Part shown: one piece after another, positions 9,407-19,692 of the stretch
Layout: the number at the start of each line of letters is the position of its first letter
How positions within the stretch are numbered: the stretch's first letter is position 1
Assembly (NCBI RefSeq): GCF_010993975.1
Contig: NZ_JAACZO010000022.1
Span: forward strand, 186,001-250,000
Direction of reading: 5' to 3'
From: Halomonas faecis
Lineage (GTDB): Bacteria; Pseudomonadota; Gammaproteobacteria; Pseudomonadales; Halomonadaceae
DNA length: 64,000 nucleotides
Made by a program: the position numbers and the translations under genes
The notes under the pieces: generated by a model
The model's input: only the letters and a program-made list of their open reading frames with translations
Databases searched by the model: none
Told to the model about the DNA's origin: nothing

Positions 9407-9423
9407 GCGCGCTTTGCGCGCTC
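9405..9423 (+). terminator. Perfect 8-bp hairpin overlapping the aguB stop
   Basis: GAGCGCGC-TTT-GCGCGCTC: an 8-bp stem with a 3-nt loop that begins within the aguB TGA. No T-run follows; instead the AAGCTGG repeat tract starts at once. Possibly a terminator or 3'-end stabiliser. Confidence 0.55.
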
Positions 9424-9517
9424 AAGCTGGAAGCTGGAAGCTGGAAGCTGGAAGCTGGAAGCTGGAAGCTGGAAGCTGGAAGCTGGAAGCTGGAAGCTGG
9501 AAGCTGGAAGCTGGAAG
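9424..9517 (+). repeat. Heptanucleotide tandem repeat (AAGCTGG)x13
   Basis: Thirteen perfect head-to-tail copies of AAGCTGG (9424-9514) followed by AAG. The unit is 7 bp, not a multiple of 3, and the tract sits in a convergent intergenic gap. Inverted partial copies (CCAGCTT) lie at 9555-9571 and 9592-9602, so the transcript could fold back. A related tract, GCTTCGA x8, lies at 11892-11947. Confidence 0.95.
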
Positions 9518-9554
9518 GCAGCATGTTGCCACCGGTCCTGGCATCAAGGTCTTT

Positions 9555-9614
9555 CTTCAAGCTTCCAGCTTAAGCCCGCGGAGCGGGCACTCTTCCAGCT
9601 TCCGGCAAAGCCGG
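9555..9614 (-). repeat. Inverted CCAGCTT copies with two small hairpins
   Basis: Read from the minus strand after the Nudix-ThiE stop: hairpin CCGGC-TTT-GCCGG (9602-9614), then AAGCTGGAAG, then hairpin GCCCGC-TCC-GCGGGC (9574-9588), then AAGCTGGAAGCTT. This mirrors the arrangement after aguB on the other strand: a stop-codon hairpin with a TTT loop followed by AAGCTGG units. Confidence 0.8.
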
Positions 9615-10571
9615 TCACTTCCAGAAATCGCGGATCGAGGCGATTCCCTGGGCGCCCACGGCGCGGGCATGATTGGCGTCGAAGCGGGTCATGCCACCCA
9701 GCGCGAAGACCGGCATGGCCGCACGTTCGACCAGTTGCTGGAAATCGTGCCAACCCAGCGGCGCCACCTCGGGATGCGAGGGTGTAGTGCGCAGCGGCGA
9801 GAGGGTCACGAAATCGCAGCCGATGAGGCCGGCCTGGGCCAACTGACGGCTGTCGTGGGTCGACGCCGACAGCCACTTCTCCTCGGCAATGGGACGCCGC
9901 TCCAGCTTCATCAGCCGCTCGCTGGTGAGGTGAATGCCATCGGCATCGATGCGCTCCAACCGCTCGGGGTCGCCGTTGAGCAGCAGTCGCGCTCCGTGTT
10001 CCCGGCACAGCGCCAGCGCCCGTTCGGCGCGGGCCAGGTAGGCACCTTCGTCGAGCAGCTTGGCGCGTAGCTGCACCATGCGTACGCCATCCTCGACCAG
10101 CGCCCGGGTCAGGCTGGCCTCGAAGCGCGCCTCGTCGTCTTCCTCGCCGGTAATCAGATATTCGGTGGGCAACATGACGGCACGCAGGATCGGCAGGTTG
10201 GCCGCCGGGAAGGGGTATCCCGCCAGCTCGTCCATGGGCACCCAGCGTACCGCTTGGCCTTCGCGCCCGAAAGGCTCGCCGGCAAAGGCGTGCACCTGCC
10301 AGACATCGAGCAGGATGTGCTTTTCGGGATATTCGTGATGCACGCGAATCAGCGGCTGGGCACGCTGTATCTCCACGCCCAGTTCCTCGTGCAACTCACG
10401 CTTAAGGCCTTCGAGCCCCGTTTCGTAGGGCGCCAGCTTGCCGCCCGGAAACTCCCACAACCCGCCATGGTCGACGTTGGACGGCCGACGCGCGATCAGC
10501 ACCTTGCGGCCATCCTCATTGATGATGGCGGCCGCTGCCACATGCACCCTTCTCTTCACCATTGCGTTCAT
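9615..10571 (-). CDS. Nudix hydrolase (MutT-like) fused to a thiamine-phosphate-synthase-like domain
   Basis: 318-residue two-domain protein. Residues 1-130 are a MutT-like Nudix hydrolase with the Nudix box beginning GGKLAPYETGLEGLKRELHE and continuing EELGVE. Such enzymes clear oxidised nucleotides such as 8-oxo-dGTP. Residues 150-318 resemble ThiE/TenI thiamine monophosphate synthase (VQLRAKLLDEGAYLARAER, LLLNGD, GIHLTSE, FVTLSPLRTTPSHP, FALGGM). This fusion next to secA and argJ is known from pseudomonads; the role of the C-terminal half is not settled. The ATG at 10571 has AGAGG upstream, somewhat close; a second ATG 9 nt downstream is possible. Confidence 0.9.
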   Translation of the reverse strand: MNAMVKRRVHVAAAAIINEDGRKVLIARRPSNVDHGGLWEFPGGKLAPYETGLEGLKRELHEELGVEIQRAQPLIRVHHEYPEKHILLDVWQVHAFAGEPFGREGQAVRWVPMDELAGYPFPAANLPILRAVMLPTEYLITGEEDDEARFEASLTRALVEDGVRMVQLRAKLLDEGAYLARAERALALCREHGARLLLNGDPERLERIDADGIHLTSERLMKLERRPIAEEKWLSASTHDSRQLAQAGLIGCDFVTLSPLRTTPSHPEVAPLGWHDFQQLVERAAMPVFALGGMTRFDANHARAVGAQGIASIRDFWK

Positions 10572-10591
10572 TAACCTCTATCCCGCTGTGA

Positions 10592-10611
10592 CCGCGCCTC
10601 GCGGAGCGCGG
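10592..10611 (-). terminator. Hairpin between argJ and the Nudix-ThiE gene
   Basis: CCGCGC-8 nt-GCGCGG inverted repeat in the 66-nt gap downstream of argJ. GC-only stem with no T-run, so a weak terminator or mRNA-stability element. Confidence 0.4.
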
Positions 10612-10637
10612 GGCTGATTCATCCGTCGCAACCGCCG

Positions 10638-11867
10638 TCAGCTACGATAGTCGGCGTTGATGCTCACGTAGTCGTGCGAGAGATCGGAGGTCCACACCGT
10701 GGCATTCTCCGCGCCTCTCCCTAGGGCAATACGGATCGTGATTTCCTCGCTCGCCATCACCTCGCTGCCGGCTTCCTCGGTGTAGCCAGGGGCGCGCCCG
10801 CCGTTCTCCACCAGCCGCACATTGCCCAGATCGATGGTCACCCTGTCCACATCGAACTCCGTCACCGGCGCCCTTCCCACGGCGGCAAGTATCCGCCCCC
10901 AGTTAGCGTCCGATGCATACAATGCCGTCTTGACCAGCGGCGAATGGGCCACGGTGAATGCCACCGCCAGCGCCTCTTCACGGCTCGTCGCCTCGTTGAC
11001 CTGCAGGGTGACGAACTTGGTCGCCCCTTCGCCGTCACGGATGATGGCCTGGGCCAACTCGGTCATCACCCGCTGCAGGCCGTTGCGAAACACCGCCACC
11101 TGCTCGTCGTCGTCCACCCTGGCCCCGCGCCCGGTGGCGACGAGCATACAGGCATCATTGGTGGAGGTATCGCCGTCCACGGTGATGCAGTTGAAGGAGC
11201 GCTCGACGGTGTCGCGCAGCAGCGACTCGAGCAGCGGTTGCTCGATGTCGGCATCCGTGGCCACGTAGGCGAGCATGGTAGCCATGTTGGGCTGGATCAT
11301 CCCCGAGCCCTTGCTGATTCCGTTGATGGTCACGGACCGCTCGCCGAGCTCCACTGTCACGCTCGCCCCCTTGGGGCGGGTGTCCGTGGTGAGGATGCCT
11401 TCACCGGCCAGCTGCCAGGCCTCGGCGCTGTCGTCCAGGGCGGCAAGCGCCGCCGGCAAGCCTCCCAGCAAGCGCTCCATGGGCAGTGCCTCGCCGATCA
11501 CCCCGGTCGAGAATGGCAGCACGCTCTCCTCTTCCACGCCCGCCAGCCGAGCCAGCTCGGCACAGGTCGCGCGTGCATCGCGCAGGCCGGTTTCGCCGGT
11601 ACCGGCATTGGCATTGCCAGTGTTGATCACCAGATAGCGCGGCGCCGATGAGCGGGCCGTGCAGGCCGCCAGATGCGTGCGCGCTACGGTGACGGGGGCT
11701 GCACAGAAGGCGTTGCGCGTGAAGGTGCCGGCCACCCGGGCGCCCTCGGGCACCTCGATCACCACCAGATCGCGCCGGTCGGGCTTCTTGATGCCCGCCA
11801 TGGCGGTGCCCAGGCGCAAGCCTTCGATCACCGGCATCACCGGAAAGCGTGATTCACCCACTGCCAT
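10638..11867 (-). CDS. argJ: Bifunctional ornithine acetyltransferase / N-acetylglutamate synthase ArgJ
   Basis: 409-residue ArgJ. It moves the acetyl group from N-acetylornithine to glutamate in the cyclic arginine pathway and may also make N-acetylglutamate from acetyl-CoA. The autoproteolysis site is seen in KGSGMIQPNMATMLAYV, where cleavage between Ala and Thr gives alpha and beta chains with Thr as nucleophile. GNANAGTG and TVDGDTSTNDACM are further family motifs. Length matches bacterial ArgJ. The ATG has AGGAGAG 5 nt upstream. It lies between secA and the Nudix-ThiE gene, all on the minus strand, but heptamer repeats separate it from secA. Confidence 0.96.
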   Translation of the reverse strand: MAVGESRFPVMPVIEGLRLGTAMAGIKKPDRRDLVVIEVPEGARVAGTFTRNAFCAAPVTVARTHLAACTARSSAPRYLVINTGNANAGTGETGLRDARATCAELARLAGVEEESVLPFSTGVIGEALPMERLLGGLPAALAALDDSAEAWQLAGEGILTTDTRPKGASVTVELGERSVTINGISKGSGMIQPNMATMLAYVATDADIEQPLLESLLRDTVERSFNCITVDGDTSTNDACMLVATGRGARVDDDEQVAVFRNGLQRVMTELAQAIIRDGEGATKFVTLQVNEATSREEALAVAFTVAHSPLVKTALYASDANWGRILAAVGRAPVTEFDVDRVTIDLGNVRLVENGGRAPGYTEEAGSEVMASEEITIRIALGRGAENATVWTSDLSHDYVSINADYRS

Positions 11868-11891
11868 GCTTGTCTCTCCTGGTTGGAATCA

Positions 11892-11949
11892 GCTTCGAGC
11901 TTCGAGCTTCGAGCTTCGAGCTTCGAGCTTCGAGCTTCGAGCTTCGAGC
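11892..11949 (+). repeat. Heptanucleotide tandem repeat (GCTTCGA)x8
   Basis: Eight perfect copies of GCTTCGA (11892-11947), on the minus strand GCTCGAA when phased, immediately upstream of the argJ ribosome-binding site. The unit differs from the 9424 tract (GCTGGAA when phased) at one position only, so the two tracts belong to one repeat family, GCTNGAA. Confidence 0.95.
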
Positions 11950-11958
11950 AGGATGCTA

Positions 11959-11975
11959 CCCCCTGGCAAAGGGGG
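11959..11975 (-). terminator. C5/G5 hairpin between secA and argJ
   Basis: CCCCC-TTTGCCA-GGGGG on the minus strand, between the two heptamer arrays downstream of secA. Compact GC stem, no T-run; perhaps a processing or termination element. Confidence 0.45.
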
Positions 11976-11983
11976 CGCAACCG

Positions 11984-12012
11984 GTAGCCCGTAGCCCGTA
12001 GCCCGTAGCCCG
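11984..12012 (+). repeat. Heptanucleotide tandem repeat (GTAGCCC)x4
   Basis: Four perfect copies of GTAGCCC (11984-12011) directly abutting the secA stop codon. Different sequence from the GCTNGAA tracts but the same 7-bp period, and again placed right after a stop codon. Confidence 0.9.
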
Positions 12013-14748
<2,736 letters not shown>

Positions 14749-14845
14749 GAATCGTCCACAGTCTGCGAATGGCACGCTGCCGACGGCCGGCGACACGAGG
14801 TCGGTCTCGGGGCGCTTGGCCGGCGGGCTCGAAAGGTCGATGGTG

Positions 14846-15211
14846 TCAGCAAGACCGTGGTGGGCCGCGGCGGGTCAGCACATCCAGAGCTGCGGCCCAG
14901 CGCAGGACGGGCAACGCCCGCAACGCCGTAAGGATGACCAAGCTGGGTTGCCGCAGTATCGGCCAGCGCAGTTGAGCCCTCCGGCGCGCCTCGCGGCGAC
15001 AGCGTACGCGCATCAGGGCCGGTGCCAGAATGCAGATTTGAGCGATGCGCTCGGTGAGACGCGGCGACTCGACGCTGCTCAACCCCACGGGCAGCAGACA
15101 GCTCACCAGCAGTCCCGCCAACCACCAGCGCGACGACGCCCGGGGCGTCGCCGTGCGGCGCGCAGCCGGACACTCCACAAGGCCGGCGTGTGACGGTTGA
15201 TCGGTGGCCAT
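14846..15211 (-). CDS. Small unknown protein with one hydrophobic segment upstream of secA
   Basis: 121-codon ORF not matching any family I recognise. It has a polar N-terminus, one hydrophobic stretch at about residues 30-46 ([17 protein letters not shown]), a basic middle and a C-terminus ending RRGPPRSC. Third codon positions are mostly G or C, better than the two overlapping frames, which supports coding. GAGGAG is 12 nt before the ATG, longer than ideal. It is co-directional with secA (97-nt gap) and divergent from dciA. Position, a signal-like hydrophobic segment and an Arg-Gly-Pro-Pro motif close to the stop recall SecM-type arrest peptides; this is inference only. It could also be a spurious GC-rich frame. 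Confidence 0.5.
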   Translation of the reverse strand: MATDQPSHAGLVECPAARRTATPRASSRWWLAGLLVSCLLPVGLSSVESPRLTERIAQICILAPALMRVRCRREARRRAQLRWPILRQPSLVILTALRALPVLRWAAALDVLTRRGPPRSC

Positions 15212-15360
15212 GATGTCGAGGCACTCCTCAGCGTGCTAGGCTCAGGCAAAATCCGGGCGCCAGGCGGGCACCTGCCGTAAAAACGTTGCCGCCGGCACAA
15301 GCCAGCGCCCGGCGGGTTAGCAACCCGCGGTTCCAGCGACTGCCCCGGGAAAGCAAGCAC

Positions 15361-15840
15361 ATGAGTATAAAGGTTAAGCGTTCACGCGCCCAGCCCATGT
15401 CACGACTGCTGGGCGGCCAAGGCGAGCTGGCGCCGCTGATGCGCACGGCCCGGCTCATCGACCAGGCCCAGTCTCACCTGCGGGGGCACCTACCCGGTGA
15501 GGTAGGCGAACATCTCTACGTCGGCGGCTTCCACAACGGCAAACTGACCCTGATCACCGACCGCGCCGTGTGGCTCACCTGGCTACGCTACGAGCAGGCC
15601 CGCCTGCTCGAGCTACTCCATCAGTTACCGGCCTTCACGGCGGTGACCGGCTTCACCTTCAAGGTGCGGCCGGTGCACCCGGTCAAGGCCCCGCCCCGTC
15701 AGGCTCGGCAGCTCTCCGGCCCGGCCGGCGACGAACTGACCGCCTGCGCCGAAGGTACCGACGACCCGCGCCTCAAGAGCGCCCTCGAACGCCTGGCCGC
15801 CCATGCCGACCGCGGCGATGACGCGCCGCCGCAGCGGTGA
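15361..15840 (+). CDS. dciA: DciA family (DUF721) protein, probable helicase-loading factor
   Basis: 159-residue protein with the DUF721/DciA core: LYVGGFHNGKLTLITDRAVWLTWLRYEQARLLELL at about residues 50-85, the KH-like part, followed by VTGFTFKVRPV and a likely disordered C-terminus. DciA is the ancestral bacterial loader of the replicative helicase DnaB, present where DnaC is absent. Location beside secA is usual in gammaproteobacteria. The ATG at 15361 gives MSIKVKRSRAQP, the usual basic start; the upstream in-frame codons do not look coding. Divergent from the small ORF upstream of secA. Confidence 0.88.
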   Translation: MSIKVKRSRAQPMSRLLGGQGELAPLMRTARLIDQAQSHLRGHLPGEVGEHLYVGGFHNGKLTLITDRAVWLTWLRYEQARLLELLHQLPAFTAVTGFTFKVRPVHPVKAPPRQARQLSGPAGDELTACAEGTDDPRLKSALERLAAHADRGDDAPPQR

Positions 15841-15925
15841 GGCAGCGAGGACCGAGCAGGGTGTGGCGACGCAACGCCGTTTCCGCGATAGTCTGAAGAA
15901 GGGATGCAAGCTTCGAGGGTACGCC

Positions 15926-17317
15926 ATGAAGCACCTGTACCTGATCCGCCATGCCAAGGCGCGCCAAGCCGACCGCGACCGGGCGGATCGCGAACGCCCG
16001 CTGAGCCGACGCGGCCACCATCAGCTCGCCGCCATGGCCCACTCCCTCGAGCGAATCGGCGCCTTCGACGGTGCGCTCTACGTGAGCAGCGCCACCCGCG
16101 CCCGGCAGACGTTGCTGGGCCTCGCCGTGGCACTGCCGACGCAGGACCTGACCAAGCGGGCCCATCATTCCGACGACCTCTACACTTTCGATGCTCGCCA
16201 GCTGCGCCGCTGGTTGCAGGAGAGCGCCCCGGAAGACGCCGCCCTCACCCTCATCGGCCACAATCCCGCCCTTCTGGCGCTGGCCCAGTGGCTCGCCCAA
16301 GCGTCCCCCGAGCGGTTACCCACTGCCGGCGCGCTGCATCTGGCTCTGCCCGTCGACCGCTGGGAGCAGCTCGGCAAGCACTGCGGCACCCTCGTGGCCA
16401 GCCTCGCGCCGACCGAGGTCAGCCATGCGCTGTTCAAGGGCAGCGCTCCCGATGCGCCGGCCCTGAAAGGACTCTCACTGGCCCAGCGAGTCCATGGCCG
16501 GCTCGTCCACCACTACCAGCGGATACGAGCACTGGGGCCGGGCGTGAAAGCCGGCTGGGATCCCGAGTTCCTCCACCAGTACCGAGTCAACCTGCGGCGT
16601 AGCCGGGCCATCGCCGAGTCGTTGCTCTCCATCACGCCCAAGCCCAAGGTCAAGAAAGCTCTCGAGGGCGTGAAGCGCAGCGCCCGCGCCACCAGCCGAC
16701 TGCGCGACCTGGACGTCTTCCTCATGGGCCTGGAGGGAAAGCCTGAAGGCGAGCGAGGCGCCATCGAGCCGGCCGTGGCCGCCTGGCTGCGTGAGCAGGC
16801 CGAGGCCGAGCATCGCGCACTCTGCCAGCGCATGGCCAGCCGTGGTTACCGGAAGCAACTGCGCCGCTGGCGCGACGCGCTCGACGCCAAGCCGATGCGC
16901 AACCTGCTCGACACTCTCGAGCCCGACGCCATCGAGCAGGTGCTCACCGAGCGCATGGCACGACACGACGCTCAGTGGCGGGCGCTGGATGACACCGCTC
17001 CCGATGAGGCGATCCACACGCTGCGCAAGACCGTCAAGCGAGTTCGCTACCTGGCCGAACTGGCGCCCGATCGGCACCGCGACCTGCTCGACCGTCTACC
17101 CACACGCCAGACGCTGCTCGGCGATTTCCAGGACATCGCCAGCCAGCGCGGCCTGCTGGCGGAGTTTCGCGAAGCCCCGGCAACCGCCTCCCTCTCACCG
17201 CAGGCCGACGATGCCCTGACCGCCTGGGACCGGGCGCTGAGCGACCGCATGGCCGAACTGCGAAGCCGGATCCTGGCACTGCCACCGCTCACAGAAGCCC
17301 AGGCGGCCAGCGCCTGA
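15926..17317 (+). CDS. SixA-like histidine phosphatase fused to a CHAD domain
   Basis: 463-residue fusion. Residues 1-155 are a SixA/phosphoglycerate-mutase-type histidine phosphatase: catalytic RH in LYLIRHAKA at the N-terminus, an SSATRARQT segment and a second His in LTLIGHNPALL. Residues about 180-455 are a CHAD domain, rich in conserved His/Arg/Lys (VHHYQRIRAL, LHQYRVNLRRSRAI, IHTLRKTVKRVRYL). CHAD domains bind polyphosphate. SixA removes phosphate from phosphohistidine, so the enzyme may act on phosphohistidine proteins in a polyphosphate-dependent way (inference). GAGGGT lies 5 nt before the ATG at 15926. It follows dciA on the same strand, 85 nt apart. Confidence 0.88.
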   Translation: MKHLYLIRHAKARQADRDRADRERPLSRRGHHQLAAMAHSLERIGAFDGALYVSSATRARQTLLGLAVALPTQDLTKRAHHSDDLYTFDARQLRRWLQESAPEDAALTLIGHNPALLALAQWLAQASPERLPTAGALHLALPVDRWEQLGKHCGTLVASLAPTEVSHALFKGSAPDAPALKGLSLAQRVHGRLVHHYQRIRALGPGVKAGWDPEFLHQYRVNLRRSRAIAESLLSITPKPKVKKALEGVKRSARATSRLRDLDVFLMGLEGKPEGERGAIEPAVAAWLREQAEAEHRALCQRMASRGYRKQLRRWRDALDAKPMRNLLDTLEPDAIEQVLTERMARHDAQWRALDDTAPDEAIHTLRKTVKRVRYLAELAPDRHRDLLDRLPTRQTLLGDFQDIASQRGLLAEFREAPATASLSPQADDALTAWDRALSDRMAELRSRILALPPLTEAQAASA

Positions 17318-17388
17318 GCATCGCCGCACTGGCCCTGGCAGCGTCTGTTACGCTGAATGCAGAGCCGTACCCAATGAGGAGGTGACCC

Positions 17389-17940
17389 ATGAGCCTGACG
17401 CCTTCCACCATGATCGAGCTGGGTAGCTCCCTGCCCACTTTCCGCCTGCGAGATCCCGAGGACCGCGAGGTCGGCAGCGACGACTTCTCCGGCCAGCCGC
17501 TGCTGGTGGTGTTCATGTGCAACCACTGCCCCTTCGTCAAGCACGTTGCCGACGCCCTGGCCGAGTTCGCTCGCGAGTACCAGGCCAAGGGGCTCGGCGT
17601 GGTCGGCATCAACAGCAACGACTACGCCAGCCACCCCGACGACAGCCCCGAGAGGATGCGCGAGGAGATCGAGCGGCGCGGCTACACGTTTCCCTATCTG
17701 GTGGACGAAAACCAGGAGGTGGCCCGTGCCTTCGAGGCGGCTTGCACGCCGGACTTCTTCCTGTTCGACGCCGATCACCGTCTCGCCTACCGCGGCCAGT
17801 TCGACGACAGCCGCCCCAGCAAGCCGACGCCGGTGACCGGAGCCGACCTGCGCGCCGCCGCCGACGCCGTGCTCGCTGGCGAGGCACCGAACAACGACCA
17901 GAAACCCTCCATGGGCTGCAATATCAAGTGGCGGGAATGA
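17389..17940 (+). CDS. Thioredoxin-like redoxin family protein
   Basis: 183-residue AhpC/TSA-type thioredoxin-fold protein. The redox motif is CNHC in VVFMCNHCPFVKHV (about residues 44-47), followed by VVGINSNDYASHPDDS and the cis-Pro region AACTPDFFLFDADHRLAY. No signal peptide, so probably cytoplasmic. This subgroup (CxHCPFVKH) is widespread but its substrate is not known. AGGAGG stands 7 nt before the ATG. It ends 34 nt before the convergent DUF2306 gene. Confidence 0.88.
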   Translation: MSLTPSTMIELGSSLPTFRLRDPEDREVGSDDFSGQPLLVVFMCNHCPFVKHVADALAEFAREYQAKGLGVVGINSNDYASHPDDSPERMREEIERRGYTFPYLVDENQEVARAFEAACTPDFFLFDADHRLAYRGQFDDSRPSKPTPVTGADLRAAADAVLAGEAPNNDQKPSMGCNIKWRE

Positions 17941-17974
17941 GCCAGCTCCGACGCCTCTGGCCGGTTGACCGCGC

Positions 17975-18346
17975 TCACCACAGGCCCAATTGGGAAGCGA
18001 CCCAGCGACCCGGCATGAGGGTGCCGGCAAAGGCGGCGACCAGACCCAGGTAGGCACCCAGCACCCACTCGCGATGCTGGCGTACCCGGCCCTTCACGAT
18101 GGCGACGACGGCTGCCGTCAGCGCCACCAGCACCCACAGCGACAACAGGTGGATGGGCCCCAGGTGAGCCACCAGGGGCAGCACGCCGCCGCCCAGCCAG
18201 AACGAACTCAGCGCCGAGAGCGCCATGGCCGCCACCCAAGTGCTCCCCAGCAGCCGGTGCGGTTTCGTTCCCTTGCGCATCGACAGAATCAGCCCGCCGA
18301 GCCCTAGGGCCACGAAGGATGCGTAGAGGTGCAGCGTAAATGCCAT
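17975..18346 (-). CDS. DUF2306 integral membrane protein
   Basis: 123-residue protein with four membrane segments (about residues 3-20, 33-52, 58-85 and 98-118) and the DUF2306 pattern HLYASFVALGLGG, KPHRLLGSTWV and HREWVLGAYLGL, with His residues that could bind metal or haem; the family function is unknown. GGAGG precedes the ATG at 18346 closely; an upstream ATG at 18364 has no site. Divergent from a PadR regulator, with two dyads in the shared promoter, so PadR probably controls it. Confidence 0.82.
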   Translation of the reverse strand: MAFTLHLYASFVALGLGGLILSMRKGTKPHRLLGSTWVAAMALSALSSFWLGGGVLPLVAHLGPIHLLSLWVLVALTAAVVAIVKGRVRQHREWVLGAYLGLVAAFAGTLMPGRWVASQLGLW

Positions 18347-18380
18347 GTGGCCTCCGTTGGTCATGCTGTGCCGGGGTTAG

Positions 18381-18437
18381 TGCAACTTGTTGCATAACAC
18401 TAGCCTCGCGCCGACCTATATGCAACCATGTGCATAT
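18381..18437. promoter_or_regulatory. Two dyads in the DUF2306-PadR divergent promoter
   Basis: TGCAAC-TT-GTTGCA (18381-18394) and ATATGCA-ACCATG-TGCATAT (18418-18437) are both perfect inverted repeats in a 116-bp divergent gap. The second resembles the ATGC/GCAT-type sites of PadR regulators. Likely operators for the adjacent PadR protein, giving autoregulation and control of the membrane gene. Confidence 0.7.
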
Positions 18438-18462
18438 CAATTAGCAACGAACCGGCCTCTCC

Positions 18463-18993
18463 ATGTCCCTGCGCGCCGTACTACTGATCACCCTGCAGCA
18501 GGAGCCCGGCACGGGTTACGACATCCTGCAGCGCTTCAAGGCCGGGCTCGCCCATGTCTGGCAGGCCAGCCACCAACAGCTCTACCGGGAGCTCGACCGC
18601 ATGCGCGGCGACGGCCTGCTAACCTGCGAGACGATGCCCCAGGCAGAGCGCCCCGACCGCAAGGTCTACCACCTGACCGCGGCCGGGGGGGAGGCCCTCG
18701 ACACCTGGCTCGCCGAGCCCCTGGCGGCCGGCCCCGTGCGCGAGCCCCTCTTCGCCAAGTTTTTCGCCTGGGAACGGTGGCCCGCCGACGCCCGCCGACG
18801 GGAGTTCAGCGACCTGCACGAGCAACTCACCCAGCGCCTGGCCACCTATGCCGCCATCGAAGAGGAGTGGTTCGCCGCCCCCGAGCGCCTCACCCCCGCC
18901 CAGCGCGCGCCCTGGCACACGCTGCGGCTCGGTCAACGGCTCACGCAGACCTGGCGGGAGTGGGTCGAGGAAGTGCTGGAAGAAGGGGAATGA
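18463..18993 (+). CDS. PadR family transcriptional regulator
   Basis: 176-residue PadR/Vir-type regulator. The winged helix is residues 1-85 (MSLRAVLLITLQQEPGTGYDI, WQASHQQLYRELDRMRGDGLL, DRKVYHLTAAGGEAL), followed by the alpha-helical Vir_act_alpha_C dimerisation domain. Members often sense phenolics, drugs or stress compounds; the ligand here is not predictable. It is divergent from the DUF2306 membrane gene, with palindromes between them. The downstream deaminase starts 71 nt later on the same strand. Confidence 0.9.
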   Translation: MSLRAVLLITLQQEPGTGYDILQRFKAGLAHVWQASHQQLYRELDRMRGDGLLTCETMPQAERPDRKVYHLTAAGGEALDTWLAEPLAAGPVREPLFAKFFAWERWPADARRREFSDLHEQLTQRLATYAAIEEEWFAAPERLTPAQRAPWHTLRLGQRLTQTWREWVEEVLEEGE

Positions 18994-19064
18994 TCGCTGT
19001 CGCCAGAGCCAGGCCTTCGACTTTATGCTGTGGGTCAATGCAGTCATCCACGGGAGAGTCCGCC

Positions 19065-19565
19065 ATGATCGATGCCAATGACATGAAACACCTCGAGCGC
19101 TGCGTGGCACTGGCGGAGAAGGCGCTGGAGACCGGCGACGAGCCGTTCGGATCGGTGCTGGTGAGCGGCGCTGGCGAGGTGCTCGCGGAGGACCACAACC
19201 GCGTCGCCGGGGGCGACAGTACCCAGCACCCGGAATTCTACCTAGCGCGCTGGGCGGCGCAGCATCTGACACCCGAGGAGCGGGCGCGGGCCACGGTTTA
19301 CACTTCCGGGGAGCACTGTCCGATGTGTGCGGCGGCCCACGGCTGGGTAAGGCTAGGGCGTATCGTCTACGCCAGCTCGTCGCAACAGCTGGTGAGCTGG
19401 CTCGAGGCGATGGGCGCGGGTCCGGCGCCGGTGGCGCCGCTGCCGATCCAGACCGTGGTGCCGAGAGCATGGATCGAGGGGCCGGTGCCTGAGCTGGCCG
19501 AGCGCATCCGCGACCTGCACCAGCGCCGGCACCATGCTAGCCGGTCAGGCTCCGGAGAGGCATAG
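19065..19565 (+). CDS. Cytidine/deoxycytidylate deaminase-family nucleoside deaminase
   Basis: 166-residue zinc deaminase. The metal and proton-shuttle motif is HPE (STQHPEFYLARW) in place of the common HAE, and the second zinc motif is PCxxC-like: SGEHCPMCAAAHGWV. The HPE variant occurs in a guanine-deaminase-like or unassigned subgroup, so the substrate may be guanine or a related base; this is uncertain. GGGAGAG lies 6 nt upstream of the ATG. Confidence 0.85.
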   Translation: MIDANDMKHLERCVALAEKALETGDEPFGSVLVSGAGEVLAEDHNRVAGGDSTQHPEFYLARWAAQHLTPEERARATVYTSGEHCPMCAAAHGWVRLGRIVYASSSQQLVSWLEAMGAGPAPVAPLPIQTVVPRAWIEGPVPELAERIRDLHQRRHHASRSGSGEA

Positions 19566-19692
19566 AACCGGCGATGGGCGGCAGCCTGTTGACCCCAACG
19601 CCCTTGAAGAAGCCACCCCTCGCCCGCAGGCAAATGACACCCCAAAGGGCTCATTCACCAAGAGCTCATCCCCGACGACGAAGGAGCAGTCC

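Noticed and set aside
9424-9517. CRISPR array
   Set aside because: The repeat is a pure 7-bp tandem without spacers and there are no cas genes.
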